Origin: Streptomyces sp. NBC_00523
GTDB taxonomy: Bacteria; Actinomycetota; Actinomycetes; Streptomycetales; Streptomycetaceae
Direction: 5' to 3'
Length of the DNA: 64,000 bases
Assembly (NCBI RefSeq): GCF_036346615.1
Contig: NZ_CP107837.1
Coordinates: forward strand, 124,001 to 188,000
Both the position numbers and the translations under genes were made by a program. The notes beneath the pieces were generated by a model. That model was given only the letters and a program-made list of their open reading frames with translations, did not search any database and was not told the DNA's origin. Below are positions 48,781-57,522 of this stretch, in pieces (the stretch's first letter is position 1; each line of letters begins with the position of its first letter).

Positions 48781-49890
48781 TCACCCCGTTCCTCCAGGCC
48801 CACCGTTCGCGGCCGGCGCCCCCGCGGTCCAGCCGCCGACCCGGCGGGCCGCCGAGAGCGCCGCCCAAGAGGCCAGCACGACCAGACCGGCGTCGTCCGG
48901 CCGGTCCCCGCGGTAGTCCTCGATGACACCGGCGTCGATCTGGTACGAGGCAAAGGCGACGAGCAGCGCGAGCCGGCCGGCCCGGCGGTCGGCCGGGGGC
49001 AGCGTCGCCAGCAGGGCGTCCAGCCAGCCACGGCCGAGTCCCCGGGGCGCACCGTCCCAGACCCTGAGTTCCCGGTCGAGCAGGTCCCGGACGCTCGGGG
49101 CGACCACCTGGCGGGCCGCCCGGTCCACCGCGCCGGCAGCCCGGGCGAATGCCTGCGCGATGTGCGGACTGGCCTGCGCCCAGTGGAGGTCGGCAGGCAC
49201 CGGTTCCCACGGGAGCAGGGCGAGTGAGTCACCGGCCGCGCCGATCCTCCGGCTCGCGCCGCGGATCATGGCGCTGAGGACGCGCTGCACCATGCCGAGC
49301 CCGGCCCGGGGCGCACTGGCCGGCATCGGCGCGTCCTCCAGGAAGGTGTTGACCACCCGGTTGAGGTAGTGGAAGAGCACCGCCACACCGACATACTCGG
49401 GGGCCTCCCGCGCGGTGAACGGCGTGTGCGGGGCCTCGCCGTCGCGGGGGCGCAGGGATGCCGTCGTGGCCCAGTGCGCCGCCTCGCGCAGCCGCTCGTC
49501 GGCCACCTCCGTGAGGCGCCCTCCGACGATGGTCCGGGCGGCCTGGTCGCCTGCCAGGCCGCGCAGCGTGGCGCCGTGCACGGACACGCAGTAGGGACAG
49601 CTGTTCGCCGCCGAGACGCCCGCGGCGACCGCCTCGCGTACCGCGCGGTCGACCACGCCCGGGGCGATCAGGGCCTCCCGGAGCATCAGCCAGGCGCCGG
49701 TCATCAACTCGGGCGCGGGCGAGTGCAGCACCACCGGGGGCGCCAGCACGCCGAACTCCCGTTCCACCTGCCGGTACACCTCGGCCGTCGGACCGTCCGC
49801 GTCCCCGGGCCGCACCGGGGTGACGTAGCGGATCTGGGCGAGCGCGAGTCCGCGCATGGCGCGCGCGGTGACCGGGGCCATGCCGGTCAT
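48781..49890 (-). CDS. AhpD/carboxymuconolactone decarboxylase-like protein
   Basis: A 369-residue all-helical protein with the AhpD redox motif SCPYCVSVHG near residue 100 (CxxC plus distal His). It is about twice the length of single-domain AhpD, with a second helical half lacking an obvious second CxxC. ATG 49890 overlaps the GMC oxidoreductase stop by 4 nt. AhpD-type proteins are thiol peroxidases or their reductants. In this cassette it may remove peroxide formed by the flavoenzyme or protect against a thiol-activated product; that is inference. Confidence 0.82.
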   Translation of the reverse strand: MTGMAPVTARAMRGLALAQIRYVTPVRPGDADGPTAEVYRQVEREFGVLAPPVVLHSPAPELMTGAWLMLREALIAPGVVDRAVREAVAAGVSAANSCPYCVSVHGATLRGLAGDQAARTIVGGRLTEVADERLREAAHWATTASLRPRDGEAPHTPFTAREAPEYVGVAVLFHYLNRVVNTFLEDAPMPASAPRAGLGMVQRVLSAMIRGASRRIGAAGDSLALLPWEPVPADLHWAQASPHIAQAFARAAGAVDRAARQVVAPSVRDLLDRELRVWDGAPRGLGRGWLDALLATLPPADRRAGRLALLVAFASYQIDAGVIEDYRGDRPDDAGLVVLASWAALSAARRVGGWTAGAPAANGGPGGTG

Positions 49891-51539
49891 CCCAGGACCG
49901 TGCGTACGGCGGCCGCGGTGCCGCGCCGGGCCGCGCCTCCGCCGTCCGGCGCGGGTGCCCCGTAATGCACCTCGACGCCGCGTTCGCGCAGCGCGTGCAC
50001 GATGCCGGGCACCGCCCGTTCGGCGAGTGCCGCGATGGTGAAGGCCGGGTTCACCGTGAGAGCCCCCGGTACGGCCGATCCGTCCGTGACGAAGATGCCC
50101 GGGTGCCCGCGCAGCTCGTGCCGGTCGTCGAGCGCGGAGGTCTCCGGGTCGTCGCCGATGCGGCACGAGGCGAGCGGGTGCACCGTGTACGCCCCGATCA
50201 CGTCGTTGGTCCACGGCATCACCCGGGCCAGCCCGTTGTGTTCGAGGATGTCCCGGACCGCCGCGTCCGAGACCTCCCAGCCGCGCAGCGTGTTCTCGGT
50301 GGGCCGGTAGCGCAGGCTGCCGAAGCCGAGCAGCTGCTGAGAGAGCCGTTCCGAGTTGCCGGTGGGCGGCGGCGGGCCGAACACGCCCTCGTTGTCGTCC
50401 TCCGACATGGTGAAGACCGTCAGCCAGGACCGCCACTTGCGCAGCATCTCCTTCTTCTCCGGCCCGTACCAGCTGGGGCCCTTCGCATCCGGCACCTGGG
50501 CCAGGATGGTGCCGAAGCCCGGGGGAAAGTACAGCTGCTCCAGCGAGAACCGCTCGTACTCCGGCAGGTCCCCGTCGAGGCGGTCCCAGGACGCCACGAC
50601 CGGTCCGCGGCCGATCTGGTAGGCGCCGTACGCGTTCGCCTCGTCGCGGGAGAGCCCGAGCAGTTCCCTTACCTTGTCGTCTTCGAGTACCGCGGTGTTG
50701 AGCCGTTCGCCATTGCCGGAGAAGTAGCGGCCGACCGCGTGCGGCATGCGACCCAGCTCGGGCTCCGAACGTTGCAGAATGACCGGGGTGGCCGCGGTGC
50801 CGGCGGCGAGGATCACGATCTTGGCGTCGATGGTGCCGGAGCCGGTCTGCTGCCGGTAGTCCACCTCGTCGATCGTGTTGTAGTGCACCCGGTAGTCGCC
50901 GGTGTCCAGCTTGGTGATCTTCTGCACCTCGTGCAGCGGCCTGATCTCGGCGCCGTGCGAGAGGGCGGCGGGCAGGTAGTTGAGGAGCAACGACCGCTTG
51001 GCGTCGAACCGGCAGCCGGACATCATCCAGTTGCAGTTGGTGCACAGGCTGGTGTCCACGGCGGACGGCGACGGATTCGCGGTGTGCCCGGCGGCCTTGC
51101 ACGCGGCGGCGAAAACCCCGCCGATGTAGGGGACTTCGTCCCAAGAGGTGGGGGTGACCGGCAGGGCCTCGGCCACCCGGTCGTACCAGGGTTCGAGCGC
51201 GTCGCGGTCGATCGCGGCCGGCCACATCCGGCGGCCGATGGACCCGTGGCGCTCGAAGACGAAGCGCGGCGCACGCGGCATGGTGGCGAAGTAGACGACG
51301 CTGCCGCCACCCACGCAGTTGCCGCCGAGCACGCTCATCCCGTCGCCGACCACGAAGTCGAACACGCGGGTGGTCGAGGAGCCGAACTTGAAGTCGTGGT
51401 CGAATTCCTCGGAGTTCAGCCAGGGCCCGCGCTCCAGTACCGTCACCTTCGCTCCGCCGGCGGCGAGATGGTAGGCGGTGATCGAGCCGCCGAAGCCGCT
51501 GCCGACGATCAGGACGTCCGTGGTTTCGGTGGCATTCAC
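49887..51539 (-). CDS. GMC-family FAD oxidoreductase (E9-like)
   Basis: A 550-residue flavoenzyme of the glucose-methanol-choline family. FAD-binding VLIVGSGFGGSITAYHLAAG lies at the N-terminus, with GGNCVGGGSVVYFA downstream and HPLASCRIGDDP at the C-terminus carrying the catalytic His. A Cys-rich stretch (SLCTNCNWMMSGC) resembles the cholesterol-oxidase/gluconate-dehydrogenase branch. The GTG start at 51539 overlaps the upstream small gene by 4 nt; an open frame runs to 51854. A flavoprotein oxidoreductase of this type (SgcE9/KedE9) is found in several enediyne clusters; oxidation of a core hydroxyl is a reasonable guess. Confidence 0.9.
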   Translation of the reverse strand: MNATETTDVLIVGSGFGGSITAYHLAAGGAKVTVLERGPWLNSEEFDHDFKFGSSTTRVFDFVVGDGMSVLGGNCVGGGSVVYFATMPRAPRFVFERHGSIGRRMWPAAIDRDALEPWYDRVAEALPVTPTSWDEVPYIGGVFAAACKAAGHTANPSPSAVDTSLCTNCNWMMSGCRFDAKRSLLLNYLPAALSHGAEIRPLHEVQKITKLDTGDYRVHYNTIDEVDYRQQTGSGTIDAKIVILAAGTAATPVILQRSEPELGRMPHAVGRYFSGNGERLNTAVLEDDKVRELLGLSRDEANAYGAYQIGRGPVVASWDRLDGDLPEYERFSLEQLYFPPGFGTILAQVPDAKGPSWYGPEKKEMLRKWRSWLTVFTMSEDDNEGVFGPPPPTGNSERLSQQLLGFGSLRYRPTENTLRGWEVSDAAVRDILEHNGLARVMPWTNDVIGAYTVHPLASCRIGDDPETSALDDRHELRGHPGIFVTDGSAVPGALTVNPAFTIAALAERAVPGIVHALRERGVEVHYGAPAPDGGGAARRGTAAAVRTVLG

Positions 51540-52093
51540 ACGGGGCTCCCAGTGGGATCGGTGTCGGGGTGCACGTCTGCGAGTGGGCGGCCGTAGGAGT
51601 AGGCGGGGAACCGCCACAGCCCGTCCTCGCCGGGCGGTGCGAAGCCGAGGGTGGCGAGACCCGGGTGCCCGGCCGCGATGGCGTCCGCGGTGTGCATGTG
51701 GGCGCCCGTGTCGAAGGCCATGAAGCTGAACATCGCCAGTCCGGCCCACATGGCGTGCTCCGGGTGGCCGGGCGCGAGCAGCTCGCCCACCAGCGCCAGC
51801 CGGTCGTCGTAGCCGAGGCCGACGAAGGGCTCGCGGTCTTCGGGCAGCCCGCACCCGGCGCGGTATGCGACAGCGTGTTCGTCGAGCATGCGGGCCAGGT
51901 CGTCGAGCGCCGGGGCCATGCCGCCTTCGGGTGTTTCGAGGACGTCGATCGCGCCCGCCGCCACTGCCCCGCCGCCCTGGCTCACCCCGGCCACGGCCCG
52001 GTCGTCCGGATGACGTTTCTCGCCGGGGATGATCGTGTCGGCGAATGCCTCAAGAACGGTGTTTCTCGATGGCGGGCATTCCGTTTCTGGCAT
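51536..52093 (-). CDS. Small GMC-associated subunit (gluconate dehydrogenase subunit 3-like, DUF5987-type)
   Basis: A 185-residue protein whose start AFADTIIPGEKRHPDDRAVA matches the pattern of subunit-3 partners of membrane GMC dehydrogenases; it lacks the twin-arginine signal of classical members. ATG 52093 follows GGGAG. It overlaps the GMC gene and is probably its partner or chaperone. Enediyne clusters often have a protein of this size of unknown function (E8-type) beside the oxidoreductase; equivalence is likely but unproved by eye. Confidence 0.7.
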   Translation of the reverse strand: MPETECPPSRNTVLEAFADTIIPGEKRHPDDRAVAGVSQGGGAVAAGAIDVLETPEGGMAPALDDLARMLDEHAVAYRAGCGLPEDREPFVGLGYDDRLALVGELLAPGHPEHAMWAGLAMFSFMAFDTGAHMHTADAIAAGHPGLATLGFAPPGEDGLWRFPAYSYGRPLADVHPDTDPTGSPV

Positions 52094-52348
52094 GGCGGAC
52101 TCCCTGGGACGCGGCGAATGCCGTGTGGCTGTCTGTGTCCGTGCGCTTGGATTCGTGCGGCGTGCTTGATTTTGGGTGGGTGCGGTAGGGAGCGCATCTC
52201 CGTGAATGCCGGTCGGGTTCCGCGCCGAAGGGTGGGTGGCACGCACCGGGCAACGGGCAAGAAGACGAATCACCGGGTTCCGCAACAGACTTGTTCCGCC
52301 ACACATTGACCAGCCCGCGCAGGAACCGCCTTCCCGAGAGGACCGCAT

Positions 52349-53146
52349 ATGTCGAAATCACTTGACGTGTATTCGGATCTGGTGGCCGAGGGCGAGGAGA
52401 TCGACGCGCTCCTCGACCATCTCACCGACGAGCAGTGGCAGTTGCCCACGCCCGCGCCGGGCTGGACCGTGGCCCACCAGGTCGCGCACCTTGCTTTCGT
52501 CTGCCATCTCGCCGCGACTTCCGCACGTGACCCGCAGCGCTTCGCGGAATACGCGACACAGGCCAAGAACGGTTTTCAGGCGGCGGTCGACGCGGCGCTC
52601 GCGCAGTTCCTGGCGGCAGGCCCCCAGGCGGCGCGGGCACGCTGGCGTGAGGAGCTGGCCGCCTCGGTGGCCGGACTCTCCGAGGCCGACCAGAAGGACA
52701 CCGTGCCGTGGCTGGTCAACCCCCTGCCGCCGACCGTGCTCGCCGCGGCCGGACTGATGGAGGTCTTCGCACACGGCCAGGACATCGCCGACGCGCTCGG
52801 TGTACGCCGTGAGTACACGGACCGGGTGGGACACCTGGCCTGGTTCGGCGTACACACAAGGGACTTCGGATACCAGGCGCACGGCATGGAGCCGCCGCGC
52901 GAGGAGTTCCGCTTCGAGCTGACGGCCCCGTCCGGCGGCACCACATGGACCTTCGGACCGGAGGACGCCGAAGACCGGGTCACCGGCCCGGCCGCCGACT
53001 TCGCGCTGCTGGTCTCCCGTCGCCGGCACCACGCCGACCTGGCGATACGGACGGAGGGGGCCAGGGCCAAGGAGTGGCTGGGCATCGCCCAGGCGTACCG
53101 GGGCCCGGGCGGCGCGGGGCGGAAGCCGGGGCAGTTCGCGTCGTAG
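52349..53146 (+). CDS. TIGR03084-type metal-binding, mycothiol-dependent isomerase-family protein
   Basis: A 265-residue DinB/maleylpyruvate-isomerase-like protein with the TIGR03084 layout: PTPAPGWTVAHQVAHLAFVC with a metal-ligand His, MEVFAHGQDIADALG with the second ligand set, and a C-terminal beta domain (SGGTTWTFGPEDAEDRVTG). ATG 52349 has GAGAGG upstream. It is divergent from the GMC cassette across 255 bp. Mycothiol chemistry would fit resistance to, or processing of, a thiol-reactive product, but no function is established. Confidence 0.82.
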   Translation: MSKSLDVYSDLVAEGEEIDALLDHLTDEQWQLPTPAPGWTVAHQVAHLAFVCHLAATSARDPQRFAEYATQAKNGFQAAVDAALAQFLAAGPQAARARWREELAASVAGLSEADQKDTVPWLVNPLPPTVLAAAGLMEVFAHGQDIADALGVRREYTDRVGHLAWFGVHTRDFGYQAHGMEPPREEFRFELTAPSGGTTWTFGPEDAEDRVTGPAADFALLVSRRRHHADLAIRTEGARAKEWLGIAQAYRGPGGAGRKPGQFAS

Positions 53147-53292
53147 GGCCGGCCCTTTTATCGCATCCACCATGCGGCCATGCCCCGAGCCGCGCAGGTT
53201 GGCCCCTGCCGAAGAAACGGATAGAACTTCCCCGTTTCTCTGTCGCCTGCCTGACTGGGCGTCACCGTGACCTCCCGTCATCCTGGCCTTTC

Positions 53293-53426
53293 GTCAGCCG
53301 AGGATGAGCGGGAGCCGTGCCGCCAGGTCGCCGAGGTCGGCCGTCTGCGCGGGGGTCGGTGTGCTGCGGCCCGTGCCGGTCCGCAGTGCGTCGGCGTCGG
53401 TGAGCGAGGCGGGGAACGCGGCGCCC
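53293..53426 (-). pseudogene. Truncated second copy of the MPI gene (right island-flank repeat)
   Basis: Matches 25374-25507 at 132 of 134 bases and encodes only the last ~44 codons plus stop of the MPI gene. The match breaks at gcgccc, a motif present at both 25502-25507 and just upstream of the gene start (26032-26037), so a deletion between short repeats removed the rest. The fragment runs straight into the end of the AraC gene. Confidence 0.88.
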
Positions 53427-53429
53427 ACG

Positions 53430-54266
53430 CTAAGGCGTGCCCCCCGGCCAGGCGAGGTCGTCCACGGCGAGGAACGGTTCGGTGGCCAGTGTCGCCGGGG
53501 TGGCCCCGGTGAACGCCATGACGTCGCGGTGCAGGTGGGACTGGTCGGCGTACCCGGCGTCGGCGGCCACCCGGGCCGGGCGCTCGCCCGCGACCAGGCG
53601 GTGCGCGGCGTGGTCGAAGCGGACCAGGGTCGCCGCGCGCTTGGGCGGCAGGCCGAGCTGGGAGCGGAAGCGGGACCACAGCCGCTTGCGGCTCCAGCCG
53701 ACGTCGGCGGCGAGCTCCTCGACCCGGGGCAGCCCGTGGCCCTCGGTGAGCCTCCGCCAGGCCCGGGCCACCTCCGGGTCCACCGCCGCCCCGGCCGCGT
53801 ACCGGCGGGTGATCAGGGCGTCCGCGAGCGCGAAGCGGGCCTGCCAGGACGGGGCTTCGCCGAGCTGCTCGCGGATCCGGGACCCCTCACGGCCCCACAG
53901 CGCGTCCAGCGGGACGACCGCGCCGTCGAGCTCGGAGGGCGGCACGCCGAGGACCGCGCGGGCGATCACCGGGGACAGCCGCACCTGCACACACTCGACG
54001 TTCTCCCCGCGCACCCGCACCGCTCCCCCGGCCCCGAGCCCGGGCCCGGCGACCAGGCAGCCGCGCTGCTGCTCGCCGGTGGCGCGGTCGAGTACGGGCG
54101 TCCCGGCGCCGAATTCGAGGAGCAGCGTGACCGCGGGGTGCGGGACCATACGCAGCGCGTCCAGGTCGAGGACGCCGAACCCGGCCATGGTGACTCCGGC
54201 CACCCGGCTCGGCCGCTGCGGACGGGCGACGTCCCACACAGCCGTACCGTGCGTGAACGTGTTCAC
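53430..54266 (-). CDS. AraC-family transcriptional regulator
   Basis: A 278-residue regulator with a variable N-terminal sensing domain and a C-terminal AraC helix-turn-helix (VEELAADVGWSRKRLWSRFR, then VAADAGYADQSHLHRDV and FTGATPATL). It starts at ATG 54266 and is divergent from the hydrolase gene with 78 bp between, so it probably controls it. Its last codons recur at 27673, marking the left island border, so this gene belongs to the ancestral chromosome. Confidence 0.9.
   Translation of the reverse strand: MNTFTHGTAVWDVARPQRPSRVAGVTMAGFGVLDLDALRMVPHPAVTLLLEFGAGTPVLDRATGEQQRGCLVAGPGLGAGGAVRVRGENVECVQVRLSPVIARAVLGVPPSELDGAVVPLDALWGREGSRIREQLGEAPSWQARFALADALITRRYAAGAAVDPEVARAWRRLTEGHGLPRVEELAADVGWSRKRLWSRFRSQLGLPPKRAATLVRFDHAAHRLVAGERPARVAADAGYADQSHLHRDVMAFTGATPATLATEPFLAVDDLAWPGGTP
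53446..53465. repeat. Intact partner of the 20-bp left-border repeat
   Basis: Identical to 27673-27692. Here it is part of the complete AraC gene (codons for VDDLAWP), followed by four more codons before TAG. Confidence 0.75.
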
Positions 54267-54344
54267 CCCTCCATGCTACGAGTGCCAGCGCCCGCCGGAA
54301 CATTCGTTCAATACGCGGGCGGGGCCGGTCGCGACAGTGGGGGC

Positions 54345-55163
54345 ATGACTGCTTCCAGGACTACCGGGTCGTCGCTGCTCACGCTGGACGACGGCGACAC
54401 CCTCCATGTGTGCCAGGACGGGCCGCGCGAGGCCCCCGTGCTCCTGCTGATCCACGGTTCGGCGTCCTCGGCCCGCTCGTGGGACGCGCTGGTGCCCCTG
54501 CTGGCGGCGCCCGGGACCCACCGCGTCGTACGGGTCGATCTGCTCGGGCACGGCGGGTCGGACAAGCCGGACGACGGCCGTTACGCGATCCCGGACCAGG
54601 CGCGGCGGGCCGGCGAGGTGCTGGACCGGCTCGGTGCCGGGCGGGCCGTGGTGGTGGGCCATTCCAGCGGCGGGGTGACCGCGACGGCCCTCGCCGAGGA
54701 GCGCCCCGAGCTGGTGTCCGGGCTGGTGCTCGTCAACACCGGGCCGAGCCTGGGCGCGTTCATCGCCACCGGCGCCGCCGGTCCCGTGCAGTGGCCGCCG
54801 AGCGACGAGCAGATCCGGCAGTTCGCGAGCACGGGCTTCAGCCGCCCCGGCTACCGGGTGCCGGACACGCTGCTGGGCGAGGTGCGCGCCATGACGCTGC
54901 ACTCCTTCACGGCCACCATGGGGGCCACCCGCGCCCATCTGGAGGAGCGGGCGCTGCCGGAGCGCCTGGCGGTGCTCGGGAAGCCGCTGCTGGTGCTGTT
55001 CGGCGAGGACGACCGCCGCTGGCGCTCCTCGTCCGCCGCCGACTATGACGCCGTCCCGGGCGCCCGGGTGGAACTGCTGCCGGGTCTTGGGCACTCGCCC
55101 ATCCTTGAGGACCCGCCCCGGGTCGCAGGCCCCCTGCTCGACTTCGCCGCGCTCCACGGCTGA
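54345..55163 (+). CDS. Alpha/beta hydrolase
   Basis: A 272-residue alpha/beta hydrolase: oxyanion motif LLIHGSASSARSWD, nucleophile elbow GHSSGG, acid in FGEDDRRWR, and catalytic His in GLGHSPILEDP. The long upstream frame from 53304 is an artefact; ATG 54345 gives the normal start. It is 12 nt ahead of the FAD monooxygenase gene, so the two are likely an operon controlled by the divergent AraC regulator. Substrate unknown. Confidence 0.9.
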   Translation: MTASRTTGSSLLTLDDGDTLHVCQDGPREAPVLLLIHGSASSARSWDALVPLLAAPGTHRVVRVDLLGHGGSDKPDDGRYAIPDQARRAGEVLDRLGAGRAVVVGHSSGGVTATALAEERPELVSGLVLVNTGPSLGAFIATGAAGPVQWPPSDEQIRQFASTGFSRPGYRVPDTLLGEVRAMTLHSFTATMGATRAHLEERALPERLAVLGKPLLVLFGEDDRRWRSSSAADYDAVPGARVELLPGLGHSPILEDPPRVAGPLLDFAALHG

Positions 55164-55175
55164 GGGGAGGACGTC

Positions 55176-56387
55176 GTGCGGATTCTCGTCTCCGGGGCCG
55201 GGATCGCCGGTCCGGTGCTCGCCCACTGGCTCACCCGGTACGGCTTCGAGGTCACCGTCGTGGAGCGCGCCGAGGCGCTGCGCAGGACCGGCGGCCACGC
55301 GGTCGACCTGTTCCGGCCCGCCGTGGACATCTCGGAGCGGATGGGGGTGCTGCCGCGCATCGAGGAGCGGGCCACCGGCACGGACCGGCTGAGCGTCTTC
55401 CGGGAGGGTGCCCGGCGGCCCGTCCGGGCGGACCTCACCAAGATCTTCGGCGGCGCCTCCGACCGGCACGTCGAGGTCATGCGGGACGACCTGACGACGA
55501 TCTACTACGACGCCACCCGCGACGACGTCGACTACCTCTTCGGCGACTCGGTCAGCTCGGTCGCCGCCGGCGGCGAGGTGACGTTCGAGCACGCCGCGCC
55601 CCGTCGCTTCGATCTCGTCGTCGGCGCGGACGGGCTGCACTCCACCGTGCGCCGCCTCGTCTTCGGCGCGGACGCGGGCCGCAGCTCCTTCCTCGGGGCC
55701 CACTTCGCGGTGCTGGGTCTGCCGAACGTCTCCGGCCTGGACGGGGAGTTGCTGATGCACGTCGGGGTCGGGCGCACCGCCGGTGCGTACGGGGCACGCC
55801 ATCTGGACGACGCCCGGGTCCTGTTCCTGTTCCGGAGCGCGCGCGAACTCGACGGGGACCACCGGGACGTGCCCCATCAGAAGGAGCTGGTGCGCGGGGC
55901 GTTCGCCGGGCTGCATCCCCAGGTGGACGGGTGGCTGGAGGAGCTGGACCGTACGCAGGCGTTCTACTTCGACTCGATCAGCCAGCTGCGGATGGACGGC
56001 TGGTCGCGGGGGCGGGTGACGCTCGTCGGGGACGCGGGCTACTGCCCCGGTCCCGCGGTCGGCGGCAGCACCACGCTGGCCGTGGTCGGCGCGTACGTCC
56101 TGGCCGGGGAGCTGGCCCGCGCCGACGGCGACCACGAGCGGGCGTTCCCGGCGTACGAGCGGGTGATGGCGGAGCACGTACGCGGCAGCCGCGCCGTCGC
56201 GTCGAGCGCGGCGCGGACGCTGATCCCCACATCACGGCTGGGCGGCTGGGGCCTGGCCCAGGGCGCCCGCCTGGTCTCCGCCCTGCCGCCGGGCCCGGGC
56301 CGCGCACTGCTCCGCCTCACGACGCGCAGCGCGCGGCTCTACAACGCGATGGCCGTCGAGGACTACGCACCGGCCGCCGCCCACTGA
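55176..56387 (+). CDS. FAD-dependent monooxygenase (PHBH/TetX-like)
   Basis: A 403-residue class A flavoprotein monooxygenase. RILVSGAGIAGPVLAHWL is the dinucleotide fold; a DG motif lies in LVVGADGLHSTVRRLV; the second FAD motif is VTLVGDAGYCPGPAVGG. GTG 55176 follows GGGGAGGAC. It oxidises a small, probably aromatic or polyketide-like substrate using NAD(P)H; the target is unknown. Confidence 0.9.
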   Translation: MRILVSGAGIAGPVLAHWLTRYGFEVTVVERAEALRRTGGHAVDLFRPAVDISERMGVLPRIEERATGTDRLSVFREGARRPVRADLTKIFGGASDRHVEVMRDDLTTIYYDATRDDVDYLFGDSVSSVAAGGEVTFEHAAPRRFDLVVGADGLHSTVRRLVFGADAGRSSFLGAHFAVLGLPNVSGLDGELLMHVGVGRTAGAYGARHLDDARVLFLFRSARELDGDHRDVPHQKELVRGAFAGLHPQVDGWLEELDRTQAFYFDSISQLRMDGWSRGRVTLVGDAGYCPGPAVGGSTTLAVVGAYVLAGELARADGDHERAFPAYERVMAEHVRGSRAVASSAARTLIPTSRLGGWGLAQGARLVSALPPGPGRALLRLTTRSARLYNAMAVEDYAPAAAH

Positions 56388-56411
56388 CGGCCGGCAGAGA
56401 AGCGGAATCCT

Positions 56412-56807
56412 CTACGGCCGGTCCAGCGCGGCCTCCACCTGGTCCATCACCCGCTGCCAGTGGGTTCGCTGCCGCTCGCGTTCCTCCGCGCTCGCCAGGT
56501 GTTCCTGGTGGAAGCGGAGCATCGTACGGGCGCCGTCGGCGGCCGGGGCCATGGCCACCTGGAGCGTGGTGGTGCCGTGGGTGACGCGGATGCGGTCGGC
56601 CGGGCGGTAGCCGCGCACCTCGCCGGTCACCCCGGCGGCCGTCCGGTAGGGCGCACCGCGCTCCGGAGTCAGCTCCGTGTCCGAGCCGAGCCAGAGGGCG
56701 AGTCCTTCCGGGCGGCTGATGAAGTCCCAGACGACGGACGGGGGGTGGGGCAGCGTGCGGGACACGCCGATCTGCCAGCCCGTGTCCCTGGTGAGTCCGG
56801 TGGGCAT
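56412..56807 (-). CDS. SRPBCC/AHSA1-domain protein
   Basis: A 131-residue START-like (SRPBCC, activator of Hsp90 ATPase homologue 1-like) protein: VSRTLPHPPSVVWDFISRPE near the N-terminus and the end LRFHQEHLASAEERERQRTH, W and RVMDQVE. Such proteins bind hydrophobic ligands; the role is unknown. It starts 3 nt after the stop of the CGNR gene, forming an operon, and converges on the monooxygenase gene. Confidence 0.85.
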   Translation of the reverse strand: MPTGLTRDTGWQIGVSRTLPHPPSVVWDFISRPEGLALWLGSDTELTPERGAPYRTAAGVTGEVRGYRPADRIRVTHGTTTLQVAMAPAADGARTMLRFHQEHLASAEERERQRTHWQRVMDQVEAALDRP

Positions 56808-56810
56808 CGG

Positions 56811-57410
56811 TCATCCTTCCTCGGAGTGGCGGGCGCGCAGCGCCCTGACCTTGTGACGGTTGCCGCAGTGCTCCATCGAGCACCAGCGGCGGCGGCCGGG
56901 GCGCGAGGTGTCCACGTAGATCAGGTGGCAGTCCTCGGCGGCGCAGGTGCGGATGCGGTGCGCGTGGGCGCCGGTCAGCAGCTCGACGGCGTCTCGCGCG
57001 ACGGTGGCGGCGAGCGCAGTCCCGCCTGGGTTGCCGGCCCACCGGCGGCTGCCGTCCGGGGCGATGGCGGGCGCCAGGGCGGGGCGGGCGGCGGCCTCGT
57101 TGATGACGGCCAGGTCGCCGGGCGGGTGCGGTTCGCCGCGCGTGTGGGCGATGACCACCCGGAACAGCGCGTCGCGCAGAAGCCGTACCGCGGCGACCTC
57201 CGCGGCGGAGACGGCCAGCTCGGGGGTGGGGGTCAGCCGGGAGCGTTCCGCCCAGGCGCGCACGTCGGCGGGCCGGTGCAGGACCTCGTACCGCTGGTAG
57301 GGGCCGGGGCCGCCGGTTGTCAGCAGCTCCAGGCACAGGGCACCCGGGTCGAACCGGTAGGTGGCCCCGGTGGTGGACCGCAGGGTCAGCCCCAAGGGCT
57401 CAGCATCCAT
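56811..57410 (-). CDS. CGNR zinc-finger (ABATE-domain) regulator
   Basis: A 199-residue protein with an N-terminal ABATE domain and a C-terminal CGNR zinc finger (RTCAAEDCHLIYVDTSRPGR, then RWCSMEHCGNRHKVRALR). Family members are thought to be stress-related transcription regulators. It is divergent from the flavoprotein gene at 57523, with a palindrome in the spacer. Confidence 0.88.
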   Translation of the reverse strand: MDAEPLGLTLRSTTGATYRFDPGALCLELLTTGGPGPYQRYEVLHRPADVRAWAERSRLTPTPELAVSAAEVAAVRLLRDALFRVVIAHTRGEPHPPGDLAVINEAAARPALAPAIAPDGSRRWAGNPGGTALAATVARDAVELLTGAHAHRIRTCAAEDCHLIYVDTSRPGRRRWCSMEHCGNRHKVRALRARHSEEG

Positions 57411-57420
57411 GTAACCACTA

Positions 57421-57430
57421 TAACCGGTTA
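57421..57430. promoter_or_regulatory. Palindrome in the CGNR/flavoprotein spacer
   Basis: taaccggtta is a perfect palindrome, flanked by a partial repeat (gtaacc) on the left. It sits 10 bp upstream of the CGNR start; a possible operator for its own product. Confidence 0.4.
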
Positions 57431-57522
57431 CCTATGACGCACGCCACAATCGCGCCATGTCACATCCGAGGGCCCCGCCCCCATCCCCTGGTTGTCAGCG
57501 ACCGATGGAGGAAGGACCGATC

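Larger units (their letters stand above)
27693..53292. other. Putative genomic island carrying the enediyne-type locus
   Basis: About 25.6 kb bounded by two repeat signatures. The left border carries a severed 20-bp tail of the AraC gene that stands intact at 53430. The right border carries a truncated second copy of the MPI gene that stands intact at 25375. Inside are the enediyne core operon, its regulators, the GMC cassette, the carotenoid-oxygenase gene and an IS701-like gene. The layout fits insertion into an MPI-GT-AraC locus with duplication of the flanks, then deletion in the right copy. Exact junctions are inferred. Confidence 0.6.

Noticed and set aside
53304..54344. Long N-terminal extension of the alpha/beta hydrolase
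   Set aside because: The upstream frame crosses the truncated MPI copy and is antisense to the AraC gene; ATG 54345 gives a normal hydrolase start.
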